From Sulfitobacter sp. (GTDB taxonomy: Bacteria > Pseudomonadota > Alphaproteobacteria > Rhodobacterales > Rhodobacteraceae), in NCBI GenBank assembly GCA_024636445.1, contig JAGXHE010000042.1, positions 1-59,901 on the forward strand: DNA of 59,901 nucleotides, read 5' to 3'. Below, one piece after another: positions 18,204-26,473 of the stretch. Numbering within the stretch: the stretch's first letter is position 1; every line of letters begins with the position of its first letter. The notes beneath the pieces were generated by a model, which did not search any database, had not been told where the DNA came from, and was given only the letters and a program-made list of their open reading frames with translations. The position numbers were made by a program, and so were the translations under genes.

Positions 18204-19190
18204 TCAGAGCATGGACGGCACCACCTGATCCGGCGGACGGTGGCCGTCATCGAAGGTCTTGATGTTGATGATGACCTTTTCGCCCATCTCCAACCGGCTT
18301 TCCAGCGTGGCCGACCCCATGTGCGGCAACAACACCACATTGGGCAACTCGCGCAGACGCGGGTTGATGTCTGTGCCGTTCTCGTAGACATCAAGCCCCG
18401 CACCGGCGATGTCACCGGCCCGCAGCATCCGTGTCATCGCGTTCTCGTCCACCACTTCCCCACGCGAAGTGTTCACCAGAACGGCGTCTTTCTTCATCAG
18501 CTTCAGACGGCGCGCGTTCATCAGGTGGAACGTCGAGGGCGTCGACGGGCAGTTGATACACAGCACATCCACGCGGGCGACCATCTGGTCCAGACTGTCC
18601 CAATAGGTCGCTTGCAGGGTCTCTTCGATCTCGGCGCGCAGGCGTCGGCGGTTGTGGTAATGCACCTGCATCCCAAAGGCAGCGGCACGGCGCGCCACGG
18701 CCTGACCGATGCGCCCCATGCCCAGTATGCCCAGACGACGGCCTGCGATGCGCCCGCCCAAGAATGCCGTCGGCGCCCAGCCCTGCCAGGTGCCTGACTG
18801 CATCGCCGCCAGCCCTTCGGGCATCCGCCGCGTCACCGCCAGAATCAGCCCCATCGTCATGTCGGCGGTGTCATCGGTCAGCACGCCGGGGGTGTTTGAC
18901 ACCAGCACGCCGCGCTGGCGGGCCGTCGCCACGTCGATGTTATCGACACCGGCACCGTAATTCGCGATCAGCTTCAGCCGGTCACCGGCCTGGGTGATCA
19001 GCGACGCGTCGATCTGGTCGGTGATGGTCGGCACCAGAACATCCGCAGTTTTCATGGCCTTGGACAGCTCTTCACGCGTCATAGGCGTGTCGTCTTCACG
19101 CAATGTGGTGTCAAACAATTCGCTCAGCCGTGCTTCGACCGCTTCGGGCAACCGTCGCGTAACGACAACACTCAGACGTTCCTTTGCCAT
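18204..19190 (-). CDS. D-isomer-specific 2-hydroxyacid dehydrogenase (glyoxylate/hydroxypyruvate reductase-like)
   Basis: This NAD(P)-dependent reductase of 2-oxoacids has 328 residues. The nucleotide-binding fold has RRLGILGMGRIGQAVARRA (G-x-G-x-x-G). The catalytic Arg is in VNTSRGEVVDE, the Glu in the GLDVYENGTDINPRL segment and the acid-base His in VLLPHMGSATLESR. The pattern NYGAGVDNIDVATARQRG with the His-Met-Gly ending fits the glyoxylate reductase subgroup. The start ATG follows GGGAGG. It leads the run to ggt and the FAD-linked dehydrogenase, 23 bp before ggt. Confidence 0.9.
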   Translation of the reverse strand: MAKERLSVVVTRRLPEAVEARLSELFDTTLREDDTPMTREELSKAMKTADVLVPTITDQIDASLITQAGDRLKLIANYGAGVDNIDVATARQRGVLVSNTPGVLTDDTADMTMGLILAVTRRMPEGLAAMQSGTWQGWAPTAFLGGRIAGRRLGILGMGRIGQAVARRAAAFGMQVHYHNRRRLRAEIEETLQATYWDSLDQMVARVDVLCINCPSTPSTFHLMNARRLKLMKKDAVLVNTSRGEVVDENAMTRMLRAGDIAGAGLDVYENGTDINPRLRELPNVVLLPHMGSATLESRLEMGEKVIINIKTFDDGHRPPDQVVPSML

Positions 19191-19288
19191 TCGGCACCTC
19201 CCGGACTTGGCGCACAGTATCGCGCCGCGCTATGGTGGCCGATGAGAGCGCGAGGCACAAGAACCCGCGCCCACTATATGAGGCAACG

Positions 19289-19819
19289 ATGGCAGGATTC
19301 CTGAAAAGAATTCAAATGGGTTTGGTCTGTGCAGCGTTCCTGATGCCGCTGGCCATTGGCAGCGGCGCGCAAGCAGCAGACGATACTGAAGACAAAGGGC
19401 AAGTCACCAATCTGCCCGTACCCCGTTTTGTGTCGATGAAGGCCGTCGAGGGAAACGTGCGGCGCGGACCCTCCCTCACGCACCGGATCGACTGGGTGTT
19501 CAAACGCCGCGACATGCCTTTGCAGATCACCGCAGAGCACGGCCACTGGCGCCGCGTCGAAGACCGCGACGGCTTGGGCGGCTGGGTGCATTACTCGCTG
19601 TTGTCGGGCACCCGCACCGTGATTGTCGAACAGGACATGATGGCCCTGCACGCCCGTCCCGACCCCGAGGCTCCCACCTCGGCGGTGCTGGAAAACGGCG
19701 TGATCGCACGTTTGGGCGAATGTAGCCTTGAATGGTGCTGGCTGAACGCTGGCGGCTATCGCGGGTGGGCACCGAAATCACGACTTTGGGGCGTGGCACC
19801 CGACGAGATCCGCGAATAG
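19289..19819 (+). CDS. Exported SH3-domain protein
   Basis: This 176-residue protein has an N-terminal signal peptide (KRIQMGLVCAAFLMPLAIGS, then GAQAAD) and two bacterial SH3-like repeats. Repeat 1 runs from about residue 45 (VSMKAVEGNVRRGPSLTHRI) to GGWVHYSLLSG; repeat 2 runs from ALHARPDPEAPTSAVL to GYRGWAPKSRLWG. Such proteins bind cell-wall peptides or act as adaptor domains in the envelope; no catalytic residues are visible. The ATG at 19289 is chosen because it directly precedes the signal peptide; upstream in-frame sequence overlaps the promoter of the divergent gene. It abuts the convergent DUF3237 gene. Confidence 0.8.
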   Translation: MAGFLKRIQMGLVCAAFLMPLAIGSGAQAADDTEDKGQVTNLPVPRFVSMKAVEGNVRRGPSLTHRIDWVFKRRDMPLQITAEHGHWRRVEDRDGLGGWVHYSLLSGTRTVIVEQDMMALHARPDPEAPTSAVLENGVIARLGECSLEWCWLNAGGYRGWAPKSRLWGVAPDEIRE

Positions 19820-19820
19820 G

Positions 19821-20285
19821 CTAGCGCAGGGCGTACAACTCCACCCTGACCGACGACGCATTGCGCGCGCCTGTGCCCACGAACAGCGTGCGGTTCACCC
19901 AGTCATAGCGCGCATCGCCGGTTTCGAGCCGCGCATGGGTGCGCATGTAGTAGTCCTCGGGCGGCACGGGTTCGCCCCGGCCAAGGGCGGCGAGAACCTC
20001 GGGCGCGCCGTCGCGGTAGCCATAGTTGATGATCTCGATCACCGCACCGTCATCGGTTTCCATCGCATAGCGCGTGTCAAGTTCGGCCATCCCGTTGTCA
20101 AAAATCGTCTGCCAATCGGCACCAACGTTCATGATCTTTCCGTTCAGCAGCGCGCCCGTCACGGTGCCGCCAATGATCGGAATGATGCGCCGCGCCCCTG
20201 CCCGGCCCTTGCCCATCTCGCGAATCGGCCCCAGCGTGACATCCAGTGTGCAGACATGTTCCAGCGTCGGTTTCAGTAATTTCAT
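19821..20285 (-). CDS. DUF3237 family protein
   Basis: This 154-residue protein matches the DUF3237 pattern: a beta-barrel-like chain with LEHVCTLDVTLGPIREMGKG, RIIPIIGGTVTG, GADWQTI, a DTRYAMETDDGAVIEIINYG stretch and the ending DWVNRTLFVGTG. The biochemical function of the family is not established. It is divergent from the MarR regulator of the aromatic cluster, with a shared 96-bp control region. The start is the ATG at 20285, preceded by GGAGG; an in-frame codon six positions upstream is discounted. The position suggests a role in the same pathway, perhaps on a CoA-ester or lactone intermediate, but that is inference. Confidence 0.8.
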   Translation of the reverse strand: MKLLKPTLEHVCTLDVTLGPIREMGKGRAGARRIIPIIGGTVTGALLNGKIMNVGADWQTIFDNGMAELDTRYAMETDDGAVIEIINYGYRDGAPEVLAALGRGEPVPPEDYYMRTHARLETGDARYDWVNRTLFVGTGARNASSVRVELYALR

Positions 20286-20307
20286 GGACAGAGCCTCCTC
20301 CATTCGA

Positions 20308-20327
20308 TAATTGTTAACCTAGTAAAC
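20308..20327. promoter_or_regulatory. Putative MarR operator between DUF3237 gene and marR
   Basis: GTTAACCTAGTAAAC (20313-20327) is a dyad with 5 of 7 complementary pairs. It overlaps TAATTGTTA (20308-20316), which recurs exactly in the divergent promoter at 27306-27314. The site sits in the shared control region of two divergent genes, as expected for an autoregulating MarR protein. Confidence 0.5.
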
Positions 20328-20381
20328 GATCTAGGCCTTGTCCATATTGGCCAGCGCTGAAACCCACAAAGCGAGGATGCC

Positions 20382-20852
20382 ATGACAGGGACACAACGAA
20401 CAGCCCTAGCACCGGATGCGGAGCCCCCCGAAATGGCGCTGGAATCGCTGGTGGGATACAACCTCAAGCGCGCCTATGTGATCCTGCAAAACGATTACCG
20501 CGCCGTGATGGGCGACCACGGGCTAAGCCCGCGGGTGTTCTCGGCGCTGACCTTCGTGGTCGAAACGCCGAACCTGACCCAAAGCGATCTGGCACGACGG
20601 CTGGGCATCGAACGCTCGGGGTTGGTGGCCATCGTCGACGAATTGGAAGGGCGCGGATATCTGTGCCGTGTGGCGGTGCCGCAGGACCGGCGCGTTCAGG
20701 CGCTGTCCCCGACCGACGCCGGTGTCCAAGCCTACGAGGCCGCGCTGAAACTGGTGCACGACCACGAAGACAGAATTTTGCACACGCTGGACGCTGTTGA
20801 GCGCGCCCAGCTTTTGCATCTGCTGAAAAAGATCAGGGAAACGGGAGAGTGA
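20382..20852 (+). CDS. MarR-family regulator of the aromatic-acid cluster
   Basis: This 156-residue winged-helix repressor has the helix-turn-helix [20 protein letters not shown]-like core ([19 protein letters not shown], residues ~66-84). The wing [22 protein letters not shown] follows. The N-terminal helix ([16 protein letters not shown]) and C-terminal helices form the usual dimer. MarR proteins next to CoA-ligase genes (CouR, PhdR, FerR types) usually bind an aroyl-CoA thioester and then release DNA, so a cinnamoyl-CoA is a plausible effector here. It starts the operon with the SDR (4-bp gap) and the ligase. Confidence 0.88.
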   Translation: MTGTQRTALAPDAEPPEMALESLVGYNLKRAYVILQNDYRAVMGDHGLSPRVFSALTFVVETPNLTQSDLARRLGIERSGLVAIVDELEGRGYLCRVAVPQDRRVQALSPTDAGVQAYEAALKLVHDHEDRILHTLDAVERAQLLHLLKKIRETGE

Positions 20853-20856
20853 TCAA

Positions 20857-21624
20857 ATGAGCATGTACAAGGACAGCGTCGCAATCGTGACGGGCGGAGC
20901 ATCGGGACTGGGTGCAGCCACGGCACGCGCATTGGCGGATATCGGCATGAAGGTCGCCTTGTTCGATCTGAACAAGGATGCAGGCGATGCACTGGCCGCT
21001 GAACTGGGCGGCATGTTCCACAGCGTTGACGTGTCCGACCCCGCCAGCGTCACCGCGGGTCTGGACGCGGTTGTGGCCGCGCTGGGCACGCCCCGTGTTC
21101 TGGTCAACTGTGCGGGCATTGGCCCAGCAGCAAAAACCGTGTCGCGTGGTGAAGCCCATGATCCGGCGGTGTTCGACAAGACCATCCGCGTCAATCTCAT
21201 CGGCTCGTTCAACTGTGCCAGTCAGGTCGCGGCCCGCATGGTGGCCTCGAACCCCACGGAACCCGATGGCGCACGTGGCGTGATCGTCAACACCGCATCG
21301 GTTGCGGCCTATGACGGGCAGATCGGCCAAGTGGCCTATGCCGCGTCCAAGGGCGGCATCGTGGGCATGACCCTGCCGATGGCGCGCGATCTGGCGGACA
21401 AGGGCGTGCGCGTCTGCACCATCGCCCCCGGTCTGTTCATGACGCCCCTGCTGGAAGGTCTGCCTCAGGACGTACAGGAGTCGCTGGGCAAGCAGGTGCC
21501 GTTCCCATCGCGTCTGGGCCATCCGTCTGAATATGCCAAACTGGTGTGCCACATCCTCGACAACCCGATGCTGAACGGCGAGGTCATCCGGCTGGATGGC
21601 GCGATCCGCATGGCACCTCGGTAA
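20857..21624 (+). CDS. SDR-family 3-hydroxyacyl-CoA dehydrogenase (HSD10-like)
   Basis: This 255-residue NAD-dependent short-chain dehydrogenase has [11 protein letters not shown] (residues 11-21, cofactor turn), FDLNKD selecting NAD, VNCAGIG, and the catalytic Ser/Tyr/Lys in [24 protein letters not shown]. The arrangement and the C-terminal [11 protein letters not shown] match type-II 3-hydroxyacyl-CoA dehydrogenases (HSD17B10 group) rather than sugar SDRs. In the proposed pathway it would oxidise the 3-hydroxy-3-aryl-propionyl-CoA to the beta-ketoacyl-CoA, as CouN/PhdB do for hydroxycinnamates. The gap to the ligase is 11 bp. Confidence 0.88.
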   Translation: MSMYKDSVAIVTGGASGLGAATARALADIGMKVALFDLNKDAGDALAAELGGMFHSVDVSDPASVTAGLDAVVAALGTPRVLVNCAGIGPAAKTVSRGEAHDPAVFDKTIRVNLIGSFNCASQVAARMVASNPTEPDGARGVIVNTASVAAYDGQIGQVAYAASKGGIVGMTLPMARDLADKGVRVCTIAPGLFMTPLLEGLPQDVQESLGKQVPFPSRLGHPSEYAKLVCHILDNPMLNGEVIRLDGAIRMAPR

Positions 21625-21635
21625 GGATTGCCAGG

Positions 21636-23405
21636 ATGAACCCGCCACGTTTCTGGGCTCCGGCCTTCGACTATGAAACCCGCGCGGACGGCACGGTGTT
21701 GATGCGCCAGCAAGAGCCGCTGCCCACGCATCCGCAATTGCTGGCCGAGTATCTCGATCACTGGGCCTCGGTCGCGCCCGACCGCACATGGATCGCCCGC
21801 CGCACGGATGGCGGCGACTGGCAGCGGATTTCCTATGCCGAGGCGCAAGGCAAGGCGCGCAGGCTGGGGGCGGCATTGCTGGACCTTGGGCTTGGACCGG
21901 ACCGGCCTTTGCTGATCCTGTCGGAAAACAGTCTGGAACATGCCCTGCTGGGACTGGCCGCGATCTACGTCGGGGTGCCATATGCCCCGCTGGCCACCGC
22001 CTATTCGCTGGTGTCCGAAGACCACGGCAAGATCCGCGACATCGCCACCCTGCTGAACCCCGGTGCGATCTTTGCCGACGATGGCGCAGCCTATGCCAAG
22101 GCGGTGGCCGCGATCTCTGCCGAGGGTCGCGCGGTGATCAACGTGCGCAATGTCGCGGCCGGGGCCTTATCCTTCGATGCGCTGCTGGACCATCATCCCG
22201 CCGGTGCCGACGCAGCGCGCGCAGCGCTTACGCCCGAAACAGTGGCGAAATACCTGTTCACCTCAGGCTCGACCGGATCGCCAAAGGCGGTGATCAACAC
22301 CAATGCCATGATCTGCGCGAGTCAGGCGATGGTGCGCGATTGTTACCGGTTTCTCACCGATCAGCCGCCCGTCGTGCTGAATTGGGCACCGTGGAACCAC
22401 ACGGCTGCGGGCAACAAGGTCAGCTATCTGGTTCTGACCAACGGCGGCACCTATTACATCGACGATGGCCGCCCGGTTGCGGGCAAGTTTGCCGAGACAT
22501 TGCGCAACCTGCGCGAGATTTCATGCACCTGGTATTTCAACGTACCCGTCGGCTACGACATGCTGGTCGAGGAGCTTGAGACCGACCCCGAACTGGCACG
22601 CGGCTTCTTCGCCGATCTCGGGATGCTGTTCTACGCAGGCGCCAGCATGTCGCAACGCACATGGGACCGCTTGTCGGCGATTGGCCGCAAGGTCACCGGA
22701 CGCGATGTGTTGCTGGCCACAGGGCTGGGTGCCACGGAAACCGCACCCTTCGCGCTGGCGATCACCGATGTTCAGGACCGGTCGGGCAACGTTGGCGTAC
22801 CCGCACGCGGTCTGACGCTGAAACTAGTGCCCAACGCGGGCAAGCTCGAAGCGCGGCTCAAAGGCCCCAGCATCATGCCGGGATATTTTGGCGATGCGGT
22901 GAAAACGTCCGAGGTCTTCGACGAAGATGGCTTTTATTGCTTTGGCGACGCCCTGCGCCCCGCTGATCCCGACGACTTTTCCAAGGGGTTCTTTTTCGAC
23001 GGGCGGCTGGCCGAGAACTTCAAGCTGACCACCGGCACTTGGGTCGCCGTGGGTGCGGTGCGTGCCACTTTGGTCGATGCGATGGACGGGCTGATCCGCG
23101 ACGCTGTCATCGTCGGCGAGGATCAGGCGCAGTTGGGGGCTTTGCTTTGGCTGTCGGACAAGGCTGTGGCGATGGATGCAGGCGATCTGGCGACAGAGTT
23201 GCAGGAAAAGCTGAGTACCGCCGCCGCCAGTGCCACCGGATCGGCCAGCCGCGTGCGCCGTGCCGTGGTGCTGGACACGTTGCCCAGCCTCGACGCAGGC
23301 GAGATCACCGAGAAAGGCTCGCTTAACCAGCGCGCCTTGCGGGCCGGGCGGACGGCGCTGATTGATCGGCTTTATAAAGGCGAAGACGGTGTGATCATCG
23401 CCTGA
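21636..23405 (+). CDS. Feruloyl-CoA synthase-type acid-CoA ligase
   Basis: This 589-residue AMP-forming ligase activates a carboxylate to its CoA ester. The start region NPPRFWAPAFDYETRADGTV and the segment GVPYAPLATAYSLVSEDHGK are typical of the feruloyl-CoA synthase branch. The AMP P-loop is YLFTSGSTGSPKAV (~residue 207). The adenylate motif LATGLGATETAP and FDEDGFYCFGDALRPAD-type A5/A8 region with GFFFDGRLAENFKL follow. Near the end LDTLPSLDAGEITEKGSLNQ carries the C-terminal catalytic Lys. The ATG at 21636 is preceded by AGGA; the 30 upstream codons are SDR shadow. The inferred substrate is a hydroxy- or methoxy-cinnamate. Confidence 0.88.
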   Translation: MNPPRFWAPAFDYETRADGTVLMRQQEPLPTHPQLLAEYLDHWASVAPDRTWIARRTDGGDWQRISYAEAQGKARRLGAALLDLGLGPDRPLLILSENSLEHALLGLAAIYVGVPYAPLATAYSLVSEDHGKIRDIATLLNPGAIFADDGAAYAKAVAAISAEGRAVINVRNVAAGALSFDALLDHHPAGADAARAALTPETVAKYLFTSGSTGSPKAVINTNAMICASQAMVRDCYRFLTDQPPVVLNWAPWNHTAAGNKVSYLVLTNGGTYYIDDGRPVAGKFAETLRNLREISCTWYFNVPVGYDMLVEELETDPELARGFFADLGMLFYAGASMSQRTWDRLSAIGRKVTGRDVLLATGLGATETAPFALAITDVQDRSGNVGVPARGLTLKLVPNAGKLEARLKGPSIMPGYFGDAVKTSEVFDEDGFYCFGDALRPADPDDFSKGFFFDGRLAENFKLTTGTWVAVGAVRATLVDAMDGLIRDAVIVGEDQAQLGALLWLSDKAVAMDAGDLATELQEKLSTAAASATGSASRVRRAVVLDTLPSLDAGEITEKGSLNQRALRAGRTALIDRLYKGEDGVIIA

Positions 23406-23423
23406 TCTGCGCTGCTCGAAACC

Positions 23424-23455
23424 AAAACGCCGCGCCCTCTCAGGCGCGGCGTTTT
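23424..23455. terminator. Bidirectional terminator between ligase and TRAP genes
   Basis: The perfect 13-bp stem AAAACGCCGCGCC / GGCGCGGCGTTTT has a 6-base loop and sits between two convergent operons. The A-run and T-run make it usable on both strands. Confidence 0.93.
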
Positions 23456-23475
23456 GCGTTTCACCCAGAGCCCGT

Positions 23476-24810
23476 TCAGGGCACCAGATAATCGATCAGC
23501 CAGACCAGCGACAAGGTGACCGCAGGGAACGCAGCCAGGATCACAACGCGGATAATGTCGGTCAACACGAATGGCATCGCCCCGCGATAGGTCTGCCCGA
23601 TGGGAATATCGCGCGCCATTGAATTGATGATGAACAGGTTCATCCCCACCGGTGGCGTGATCAGCCCAACCTCGACCACGATCAAGACCAGAATACCGAA
23701 CCACAGACCAAAGTCGGTGGGCGACATGCCGAAATCCAGAACCACCATGATCGGATAGATGATCGGAACCGTCAGCAGCACCATCGACAGCGAATCCATG
23801 ATGCAGCCAAAGACCAGATACATCAAAAGAACCGCCGTCAGCACCATCCACGGGTTCAGCCCCTGTTCGGCCACCCAGGCCGACGACATCTGCGGCAATT
23901 GCGTCAGCGCAAGGAAACTGTTGTAGAGCCCCGCCCCGAGGATGATCAGAAATATCATGGCGGTGGACGACGCGGTGGACAGGATCGCCTGCTTGAGCTT
24001 GTCCCACGACATCTGCCCGGATGCGACGCTGATCAGTCCGGTGCCCGCCGCACCGACGGCCGCGGCTTCGGTCGGGGTGAAGACGCCCAGATAGATGCCT
24101 CCCACGACCACCAGAAAAATCGTCAGCACCGGCCAGACCTTGCCCAGCGCCACCATCCGCTCCGACCACGGCACGCGCGGACGCACAGCGGCAGAGTTGG
24201 GCGACACGCGCACCCAGATGGATATCGCGATCATATAACCCGCAGCCGCCAGAATGCCGGGGATCAAGGCTGCGACAAACAGCTTTTCGATGTTCTGCTC
24301 GGCCAGAATGGCATAGATCACCAGGATCACCGAAGGCGGGATCAGAATGCCCAACGTCCCCCCCGCCGCCAGCGCGCCGGTCGACAGCGAACCGGGATAA
24401 CCGTAGCGGCGCAGTTCCGGCAGGGCCACCTGCCCCATCGTCGCCGCCGTCGCCAGCGACGATCCGCAGATCGCGCCAAAGCCTGCACAGGCGCCGATGG
24501 CCGACATCGCGACACCGCCACGCCGATGGCCCAGAAAGCTTTCGGCGGCGCGAAACAGCGATGCGGACATGCCCGACAGGGTTGCAAACTGACCCATCAG
24601 CAAGAACAGCGGAATGATCGAGAACGAGTAGTTGGAAAACGTGCCATAGGTCAGCGTTTTCAACTGGTTCATCATCATCATCGGCGACCCGATCACCAGA
24701 TAGGTTCCGCCAAAACCCACGGCCAGCATCGCCAGCGCAATCGGGATGCGGATAAAGATAAGGATCAGCAGCACCGGGAAAGACCACAGCGCCATCTCGA
24801 AATTGCTCAT
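23476..24810 (-). CDS. dctM: TRAP transporter large permease (DctM)
   Basis: This 444-residue inner-membrane subunit of a tripartite ATP-independent importer uses the sodium gradient. About twelve hydrophobic segments can be read. Characteristic motifs are FLLMGQFATLSGMS, AGFGAICGSSLATAATMGQVALPE, the scoop-loop region GGTLGILIPPSVILVIYAILAEQ, and LITPPVGMNLFIINSMA near the end. It overlaps the DctQ gene by four bases. It is linked to crotonase and DctP genes in one operon. TRAP binding proteins for p-coumarate and ferulate are known (TarP type in Rhodopseudomonas), so an aromatic acid is a reasonable substrate. Confidence 0.93.
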   Translation of the reverse strand: MSNFEMALWSFPVLLILIFIRIPIALAMLAVGFGGTYLVIGSPMMMMNQLKTLTYGTFSNYSFSIIPLFLLMGQFATLSGMSASLFRAAESFLGHRRGGVAMSAIGACAGFGAICGSSLATAATMGQVALPELRRYGYPGSLSTGALAAGGTLGILIPPSVILVIYAILAEQNIEKLFVAALIPGILAAAGYMIAISIWVRVSPNSAAVRPRVPWSERMVALGKVWPVLTIFLVVVGGIYLGVFTPTEAAAVGAAGTGLISVASGQMSWDKLKQAILSTASSTAMIFLIILGAGLYNSFLALTQLPQMSSAWVAEQGLNPWMVLTAVLLMYLVFGCIMDSLSMVLLTVPIIYPIMVVLDFGMSPTDFGLWFGILVLIVVEVGLITPPVGMNLFIINSMARDIPIGQTYRGAMPFVLTDIIRVVILAAFPAVTLSLVWLIDYLVP

Positions 24811-25340
24811 GTGCCAGGTTCCTCGGTTGGATCATCGCGTCCGGTCAGACCACGCAGGGACCGGAACAGGCAAAATATGGCGACAAGGGCAAAGGCCACG
24901 GCCCCCACAAGACTGGCGGCATAGCCCCACCACACCGGAAGCTGCATGATGAATGTCGTCTCGCCGTAGCGCAGCTTGTCCAACATGCCCAGACACAGCC
25001 GCCACGCAATCAGAACTGCGGTCACCAGCATGCCAAGATCGATGATCACGTCCAGAACCCGGTTCAACGTGGTGCCATAGAAAGGCTTGAACAGATCAAC
25101 GGCGGCATGGCTGCGCTGCAACTGGCACCACGGCAGAAAGCCGAAGATCGCGGCACCGACACCGATTTCGGTCAGATCGTAGATACCCTGTATCGGGCCG
25201 ACCCCGATGTTCAGGGGCAGCAACGCCCGCCCGGCGATGGACACACAGGTCAGAACGACGACCACCAGCAGGACCAGTCCCGCCAGCACCGCCATCCACC
25301 GCGCAAGCGCGTCGGCCAGTCTATAAGCTGTCATATACAT
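24807..25340 (-). CDS. dctQ: TRAP transporter small permease (DctQ)
   Basis: This four-helix small membrane subunit (177 residues) packs against DctM. Four hydrophobic segments lie at about residues 14-36 (RWMAVLAGLVLLVVVVLTCV), 55-72, 95-115 and 136-158. The loop GIYDLTEIGVGAAIFGFLPWCQLQRSHAAVD holds the conserved Q-x-x-x-H-A-x-V-D pattern, split here as QLQRSHAAVDLF. A second in-frame ATG two codons downstream is an equally possible start. A hairpin lies between this gene and dctP. Confidence 0.88.
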   Translation of the reverse strand: MYMTAYRLADALARWMAVLAGLVLLVVVVLTCVSIAGRALLPLNIGVGPIQGIYDLTEIGVGAAIFGFLPWCQLQRSHAAVDLFKPFYGTTLNRVLDVIIDLGMLVTAVLIAWRLCLGMLDKLRYGETTFIMQLPVWWGYAASLVGAVAFALVAIFCLFRSLRGLTGRDDPTEEPGT

Positions 25341-25365
25341 AAAAGCTGCCCCGCAGGCGGTGATC

Positions 25366-25390
25366 GGCGTGCCCCGAACTAGGGCACGCC
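25366..25390 (-). other. Intraoperonic hairpin between dctP and dctQ
   Basis: The perfect 9-bp stem GGCGTGCCC / GGGCACGCC has a 7-base loop and lies just past the dctP stop. No T-run follows on the minus strand, so it is more likely an mRNA-stabilising or processing structure than a terminator. Such structures often let the binding-protein transcript accumulate above that of the permeases. Confidence 0.6.
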
Positions 25391-25400
25391 GCGCCCAAGC

Positions 25401-26429
25401 TTAGTTGGAGTATTCGTCGATCAGACCCTTGGCCTGGTCAATCAAGGCCTGACCGTCGATGCCTTTGCCGTCCATCTCGGCGACCCAGCGGTTGATCACG
25501 GGCTGTGCCGCTTCTTTCCAGCGGGCCACTTCGGCTTCGTCCAGCAACGTGATGGTGTTGCCTGCCTCGACCGCGATGTCACGACCGGGCTTGTCATACT
25601 CGAACATCACTTCGGCGGCGAAAGTGGACAAGGCAGCGCCGGATTTCTCGTCGAGGATCGCTTTGAGATCATCGGGCAGCGCGTCGTATTTTGCCTGGTT
25701 CATCACCAGAACGATGGTCGCGGTGTACAGCGCCTCGTCGCCCGAGAATTCGGCGTGGTTGCTGACCAGCTCTGCCAGACGGATCGAGGGGGTCACTTCC
25801 CACGGGATCACAGTACCGTTCACGACGCCTTTGGACAGCGCCTCGGGGATCGCGGGCAGCGGCATGCCGACGGGCGTGGCCCCCAGTTCAGACAGCATGT
25901 CGTTGATCACGCGGGTCGGACCGCGCAGGGTCTTGCCCTGCATGTCTTCCAGCTTGGTCATCGGGTCCTTGGTGTGGATCACACCGGGGCCGTGCACCCA
26001 TGCGCCCAAGACTTTGACGTCCTGATATTCGCTTTGCTGAAAGTCGCTTTCGACCATTTCCCAAAAGGCACGCGAAGTGCCGATAGGGTCTTTCATCATG
26101 AACGGCAGCTCGAACACTTCGGTGCGCGGGTAGCGTCCGGGGGTATAGCCCACCACGGTCATCGCCAGATCAACGACGCCATCGCGTGCCTGATCCAGCA
26201 GTTCGGGCGGACGACCGCCCAATGCCATCGCGTCAAAGTGCTGAATTTCGATCCGGCCATCCGACGCGGCCATAACCTCTTCGCCCCAAGGCTTGAGAAT
26301 TCGTGCAGGCACGGTGGCAACGGGGGGCAGGAACTGGTGCAGCCGCAAGGTAACCTCTTGCGCAAAAGCCAGTCCTGGTATCATGGCGACAGCCGCAGCC
26401 GCACCGATCAATAGTGTCCGTTTGTTCAT
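25401..26429 (-). CDS. dctP: TRAP transporter solute-binding protein (DctP)
   Basis: This 342-residue periplasmic receptor has a signal peptide ending at GLAFAQ and a mature start EVTLRLHQFLPPVATVPARI. It has the DctP-family features: an HQF motif, a helix ending ILKPWGEEVMAASDGRIEIQ, and the Arg of LRGPTRVINDMLSELGATPV that in this family salt-bridges the ligand carboxylate. PEALSKGVVNGTVIPWEVT follows. GGGAGG precedes the start. It is separated from the crotonase by 44 bp in the same direction. The ligand is inferred to be an aromatic carboxylate from the flanking genes. Confidence 0.92.
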   Translation of the reverse strand: MNKRTLLIGAAAAVAMIPGLAFAQEVTLRLHQFLPPVATVPARILKPWGEEVMAASDGRIEIQHFDAMALGGRPPELLDQARDGVVDLAMTVVGYTPGRYPRTEVFELPFMMKDPIGTSRAFWEMVESDFQQSEYQDVKVLGAWVHGPGVIHTKDPMTKLEDMQGKTLRGPTRVINDMLSELGATPVGMPLPAIPEALSKGVVNGTVIPWEVTPSIRLAELVSNHAEFSGDEALYTATIVLVMNQAKYDALPDDLKAILDEKSGAALSTFAAEVMFEYDKPGRDIAVEAGNTITLLDEAEVARWKEAAQPVINRWVAEMDGKGIDGQALIDQAKGLIDEYSN

Positions 26430-26473
26430 CTTGGTTCCTCCCTAAAGATGTTCGTATGCGCCGGTTGTCCGGC

